9,017 nucleotides of DNA from Rhodoferax sp. (lineage in GTDB: Bacteria > Pseudomonadota > Gammaproteobacteria > Burkholderiales > Burkholderiaceae_C), in assembly GCA_018882485.1 (NCBI GenBank), contig VERU01000072.1, positions 1 to 9,017 of the forward strand, in the 5' to 3' direction. Both the position numbers and the translations under genes were made by a program. The notes under the pieces were generated by a model, which saw only the letters and a program-made list of their open reading frames with translations, was not told the DNA's origin and did not search any database. Position 1 is the first letter of the stretch, and each line of letters begins with the position of its first letter. Of the stretch, positions 5,988 through 9,017 are shown one piece after another.

Positions 5988-7485
5988 AGCCTGTCTGCGG
6001 GAGGGCGGCCTGTGCCACTATCGCAACTACATCGACGGGACTTGGTCAGAGGCTGATGGCGGGCAACGCCTCGATTGCGCCAATCCGGCATCCGGCAAGG
6101 TCTGGGCGACCATCGCGAGATCGGGTCCGGTCGATGCGTCGCGTGCAGCAAGGGCTGCGCATGTTGCAGCCACAACGGGGCCTTGGGCCACCATGCGGCC
6201 CACCGAGCGGGGCCGGTGGCTTCGCCGCATGGGAGAGGCTTTTGGTGCGGACATCGAGCGGCTGGCCCTGGTGGAATCCCGGGACAACGGCAAGCGCCTT
6301 TCTGAAGTTCGCGCGCAATTCTCGGACCTGCCCGAGTATTTCCACTATTTCGCTGGCCTGGCCGACAAGTTTGAAGGCCGCGTCCTACCCATCGATCGTT
6401 CAGACACCTTCAACTACACAGTGTGGCAACCCTATGGGGCGGTGGCAGCGATTACGGCCTGGAACTCCCCGCTGGCCCTGCTGACCTGGAAAGTCGCACC
6501 CGCACTGGCGGCCGGAAACACGGTTGTGATCAAGCCATCTGAACATGCCAGCGCGTCCACGCTGGAGTTGATGCAGACTTTTGGTTCGATTGGATTGCCC
6601 CATGGCGTGCTGAACGTGGTGACCGGTCTGGGCGAGGAGGTCGGTCAACCACTGATAGATGACCCTCATATCCAACGAATCAGCTTCACGGGTTCCGTCG
6701 GCGTGGGGCGCATTATCGCCACCCGGGCGGGAGAGCAACTCAAACGGGTCACTCTCGAGCTGGGCGGAAAGTCGGCCCAGATTGTGTTTGAAGACGCGGA
6801 TATCGAGCAGGCCATACGCGGCATCCTGAGCGGAATCTTCGTGTCCAATGGTCAAAGCTGTGTCGCGGGATCCCGTCTGTTGGTACACGCCGGTTTGCAC
6901 GACGATCTGGTGCGTCGTCTCTGTGAGGCGGTTACAGAACTTCGTTACGGAGATCCCATGGAGGCTGCCACCCAGATTGGCCCCATTGCCAACCTGCCCC
7001 AGTTCCATCGGGTTCAGCAGGCCGTGGATCACGCGTTGGAAGACGGGGCGCGTTGCGTGGCGGGCGGGACAGCGGTCACAACGCCGGGTGGCGGCTGGTA
7101 TTTCAAGCCGACCATCTTCGTCGGGGTCACCCCCAACATGCGGATCGCTCGAGAAGAAGTTTTCGGTCCCGTTTTGGCGGTCATGCCTTTCGAGGACGAG
7201 GCTCAAGCCATCGCGCTCGCGAATGACTCCGACATGGGGCTGGCTGCGGGCGTCTGGACGCAAGATATCGGCCGCGCTTTTCGGCTCAGCAACCAGCTGC
7301 AAGCGGGCACGGTTTACGTGAACAATTACCGAGGCTTGGCTCCCCAATCCCCCTGCGGCGGATTCAAGCAGAGTGGGTGGGGACGCGAGAACGGCATAGA
7401 GGCCATGCGAGAGTTCCTGCAGCTCAAGAGCGTGTGGATCGGGCTCGGCGCCCTACCCCATCCCTATCCGACATCGGAGTCGTGA
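5977..7485 (+). CDS. NAD(P)-dependent aldehyde dehydrogenase
   Basis: This 502-residue member of the classical aldehyde dehydrogenase superfamily has near-standard length and all key residues: N163 in AITAWNSPL, the cofactor loop KPSEHAS (186-192), FTGSVGVG (237-244), the general base E261 in LELGGKS, the nucleophile C295 in NGQSCVAGSR, and EEVFGPVL (393-400). It oxidises an aldehyde to a carboxylic acid in the cytoplasm. It directly follows the two decarboxylase genes, so the aldehyde made by that enzyme is the natural candidate substrate. The ATG at 5977, with AGGAG at 5964-5968, is chosen over an in-frame start at 5872. The longer form would add residues read from the coding sequence of the preceding gene and would lengthen the N-terminus beyond the family norm. 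It ends 1 nt before the next gene. Confidence 0.93.
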   Translation: MPNEACLREGGLCHYRNYIDGTWSEADGGQRLDCANPASGKVWATIARSGPVDASRAARAAHVAATTGPWATMRPTERGRWLRRMGEAFGADIERLALVESRDNGKRLSEVRAQFSDLPEYFHYFAGLADKFEGRVLPIDRSDTFNYTVWQPYGAVAAITAWNSPLALLTWKVAPALAAGNTVVIKPSEHASASTLELMQTFGSIGLPHGVLNVVTGLGEEVGQPLIDDPHIQRISFTGSVGVGRIIATRAGEQLKRVTLELGGKSAQIVFEDADIEQAIRGILSGIFVSNGQSCVAGSRLLVHAGLHDDLVRRLCEAVTELRYGDPMEAATQIGPIANLPQFHRVQQAVDHALEDGARCVAGGTAVTTPGGGWYFKPTIFVGVTPNMRIAREEVFGPVLAVMPFEDEAQAIALANDSDMGLAAGVWTQDIGRAFRLSNQLQAGTVYVNNYRGLAPQSPCGGFKQSGWGRENGIEAMREFLQLKSVWIGLGALPHPYPTSES

Positions 7486-7486
7486 G

Positions 7487-8122
7487 ATGACAACTTCATC
7501 CCCCTTGGCATCCCCCTTGGCATCCCCCAGGCTGGCAGATCGGGTGGCCTGGTCCGGAGACAATCCTGGCATCTACCTGCAGGACGAACAGGGCCGTTGG
7601 CAGACGCTGGCGGTTTACTTCCGGGTCGTCGTTTCACCGCATGGGTCTGGGTGTGGCATGCTGGTATTGGGTGACCCCGATGGCAACAAGGGGTGGCCCG
7701 AATCACCCAACCTGCTGATTGGCGACAACGAGCCTTTGATGCGTTGGTTGGTTTCGGATTTCGTCTCCCGCTTCGCGTCGTTTCGCGGAAAGCCAGGACT
7801 GGCATCGATGGCCTACCTGCCCTCGGTCCGGCATCAGTCGACAGGTGACGGGCGCACCTACCACGAGGAGCACATGGCCGCCCAGTCGGTCCATCTGACC
7901 ATGCGGTGGGACAACCTGGCAGCTCCCTTTGCAGCCGATGTTCCACCCGCCTTGTCGGCCACTGGCGAACACCGGATGACCAGCGTCTTCGTGGAGGCCT
8001 CACAAGGAAAAATTCTGTTGAACGGGCAATCGCTGCCAGGCTCCTTGATCACCCGGGATTTCCTGGGGGGACGTATGAGCACGGCTTTTCTCGCCTTCAG
8101 CGAAACATGGCTGAATCCATGA
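7487..8122 (+). CDS. Protein of unknown function in the Rieske/decarboxylase operon
   Basis: I do not recognise the family of this 211-residue protein. The N-terminus is a low-complexity SSPLASPLASPR made by a 12-bp DNA repeat, followed by a soluble-looking mixed domain. Visible features are LAVYFRVVVSPHGSGCGMLVLGD (41-63), then GDNEPLMRWLVSDFVSRF, a His-rich stretch RHQSTGDGRTYHEEHM (115-130), and a beta-rich C-terminus with SVFVEASQGKILLNGQSLPG. There is no signal peptide or membrane segment. H116, H126, H129 and neighbouring acids could bind a metal, but that is a guess. GGAG at 7476-7479 lies 7 nt before the ATG, and the stop overlaps the aminotransferase start (ATGA), so it is a genuine operon member. 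Possible roles include a substrate-binding or accessory protein for the oxygenase or a small enzyme of the pathway. Confidence 0.8.
   Translation: MTTSSPLASPLASPRLADRVAWSGDNPGIYLQDEQGRWQTLAVYFRVVVSPHGSGCGMLVLGDPDGNKGWPESPNLLIGDNEPLMRWLVSDFVSRFASFRGKPGLASMAYLPSVRHQSTGDGRTYHEEHMAAQSVHLTMRWDNLAAPFAADVPPALSATGEHRMTSVFVEASQGKILLNGQSLPGSLITRDFLGGRMSTAFLAFSETWLNP
7497..7528 (+). repeat. 12-bp tandem repeat, about 2.7 copies
   Basis: The unit CATCCCCCTTGG occurs at 7497-7508 and 7509-7520, followed by a partial CATCCCCC at 7521-7528. It is in frame and encodes a PLAS repeat near the N-terminus of the unknown protein. As the unit is a multiple of three, copy-number change by slippage would keep the reading frame. 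Confidence 0.9.
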
Positions 8123-9017
8123 GCACTCCTTCACCATCCGAGCCCGTCCCGGTGATCCTAAGCGGCAGCCCGACGCAGCCCGAAGTTCGTCGCGGTCCGG
8201 TTCCACGCCAGGGGATTCTCCGCATCAAACCCCATATGGTTGCGGCACAGGTGGGTGACTCCTCAGCCGGTCGCATCAATCTGTCCTCCAACGAGAGTGC
8301 CTGGGGGCCCAGCCCGCTTGCGTTGACGGCAGCACACCGGGCCCTGGACACCATCGAGCGCTACCCGGAAGATGCACCGCTCAAGCTGGCTCAATCCATC
8401 GGGCAACGCTACGGGCTGAACCCCGACCAGTTGGTGGTCGGCCACGGTTCCGATGAACTGCTGCAACGCCTGGCCCGGGGCTTTCTCAACCCGGGTGACG
8501 AGGTCATCCACAGTGCCAGGGGCTACCTCAAGTTTCCAAACTATGCCCACGCCATGGGTGCGGTACCTGTGGCCGCGCCAGACCAGGATTTCCAGGCCAG
8601 TGTGGACCAGATGCTGGCATGCGTAAGCCCACGCACCCGCATGGTCTTGCTGGCAAATCCTGACAATCCCACCGGAACACTTCTTTCGGGCACTGAAATA
8701 CGCCGGCTGCACGCGGGTTTGCCCGAGAATGTTCTGCTGGTGCTGGATTCGGCCTATGCCGAGTACGTTGCGGACCCTGGATACGAACTGCCACAGGCGC
8801 TGATCGACAGCGCCAGCAATGTGGTCATGACCCGCACCTTTTCCAAGATTCACGGACTGGCTGGCATGCGACTAGGGTGGCTTTACGGCCCGGCGCCGAT
8901 CGTGGACGTGCTGCAGCGCCTGGGAATGACTTTTCCCGTCAGCGCACCAGCTGCCGCCGCAGGCATCGCAGCGGTCATGGATCGGGAGTGGCAGGAACAG
9001 GGAAAAAGCCAGAACAA
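8119..9017 (+). CDS. HisC-like class I/II aminotransferase (3' end beyond window)
   Basis: The 299 complete codons seen here encode most of a PLP-dependent fold-type I aminotransferase of the histidinol-phosphate aminotransferase-like group. Signatures are INLSSNESAWGPSP (53-66), RYP (81-83), VVGHGSDELLQRLARGF (106-122), NPDNPTG (180-186), the PLP-contacting D210 in VLDSAYAEY, the Schiff-base lysine K243 in TFSKIHGLAG, and MRLGW (250-254). It transfers an amino group between an amino acid or amino alcohol phosphate and a 2-oxo acid. About 35 residues precede the usual family start (GILRIKPHM), rich in Ser and Pro. The ATG is set by the ATGA overlap with the preceding stop. In this operon it more likely feeds a 2-oxo acid to the ThDP decarboxylase than makes histidine, since no other his gene is near; a true HisC or a CobD-like enzyme cannot be excluded. 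Confidence 0.9.
   Translation, partial: MSTPSPSEPVPVILSGSPTQPEVRRGPVPRQGILRIKPHMVAAQVGDSSAGRINLSSNESAWGPSPLALTAAHRALDTIERYPEDAPLKLAQSIGQRYGLNPDQLVVGHGSDELLQRLARGFLNPGDEVIHSARGYLKFPNYAHAMGAVPVAAPDQDFQASVDQMLACVSPRTRMVLLANPDNPTGTLLSGTEIRRLHAGLPENVLLVLDSAYAEYVADPGYELPQALIDSASNVVMTRTFSKIHGLAGMRLGWLYGPAPIVDVLQRLGMTFPVSAPAAAAGIAAVMDREWQEQGKSQN

Noticed and set aside
6400..7347. Long open frame (315 codons) on the minus strand opposite the aldehyde dehydrogenase
   Set aside because: It lies wholly inside a dehydrogenase with an intact active site. Its product shows no domain and no ribosome site.
7497..7528. Tandem repeat as a CRISPR or mobile-element end
   Set aside because: Units are 12 bp with no spacers and are in frame within a coding region; no cas or transposase gene is present.

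Overview
The window is about 60% GC by eye and densely packed, with short intergenic gaps and ATGA-type stop/start overlaps. This suggests a proteobacterial chromosome or large plasmid. The gene families would fit a metabolically versatile Burkholderiales-like or related proteobacterium, but the lineage is inferred from style only. I see no rRNA, tRNA, CRISPR array, insertion sequence or phage gene.

Layout. Positions 1-1274 (minus strand) hold an oxidative pair: the first 50 codons of a cytochrome P450 running off the left edge, and a complete membrane fatty-acid-desaturase-type di-iron protein just upstream of it. Positions 1275-1416 are a divergent promoter region. Positions 1417-3358 (plus strand) hold an alpha/beta hydrolase of the arylformamidase-like type followed by a LysR-type regulator. 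A possible 25-codon ORF fills the gap between them with ATGA overlaps at both ends. Positions 3359-3476 are a regulatory gap with palindromes and a candidate promoter.

Positions 3477 to the right edge form one tight plus-strand operon of six genes: a Rieske non-heme iron oxygenase, the two halves of a split thiamine-diphosphate decarboxylase (ComD/ComE or phosphonopyruvate decarboxylase type), an NAD(P)-dependent aldehyde dehydrogenase, a 211-residue protein of unknown family, and a HisC-like PLP aminotransferase cut by the window end. Gaps or overlaps are +4, -4, -11, +1 and -4 nt, so translational coupling is likely.

How the genes may work together (inference). Aminotransferase, 2-oxoacid decarboxylase and aldehyde dehydrogenase form a logical three-step route: amino acid to 2-oxo acid, to aldehyde one carbon shorter, to carboxylic acid. 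The Rieske oxygenase would hydroxylate or dealkylate the substrate or product, the hydrolase could release an acid or amine by ester or amide cleavage, and LysR would sense an intermediate. The substrate cannot be read from the sequence. Sulfonated (cysteate/sulfopyruvate-like), phosphonated and aromatic amino acids are all compatible with the families. The set of six genes, with its unassigned 211-residue member, is the best candidate here for an undescribed pathway.
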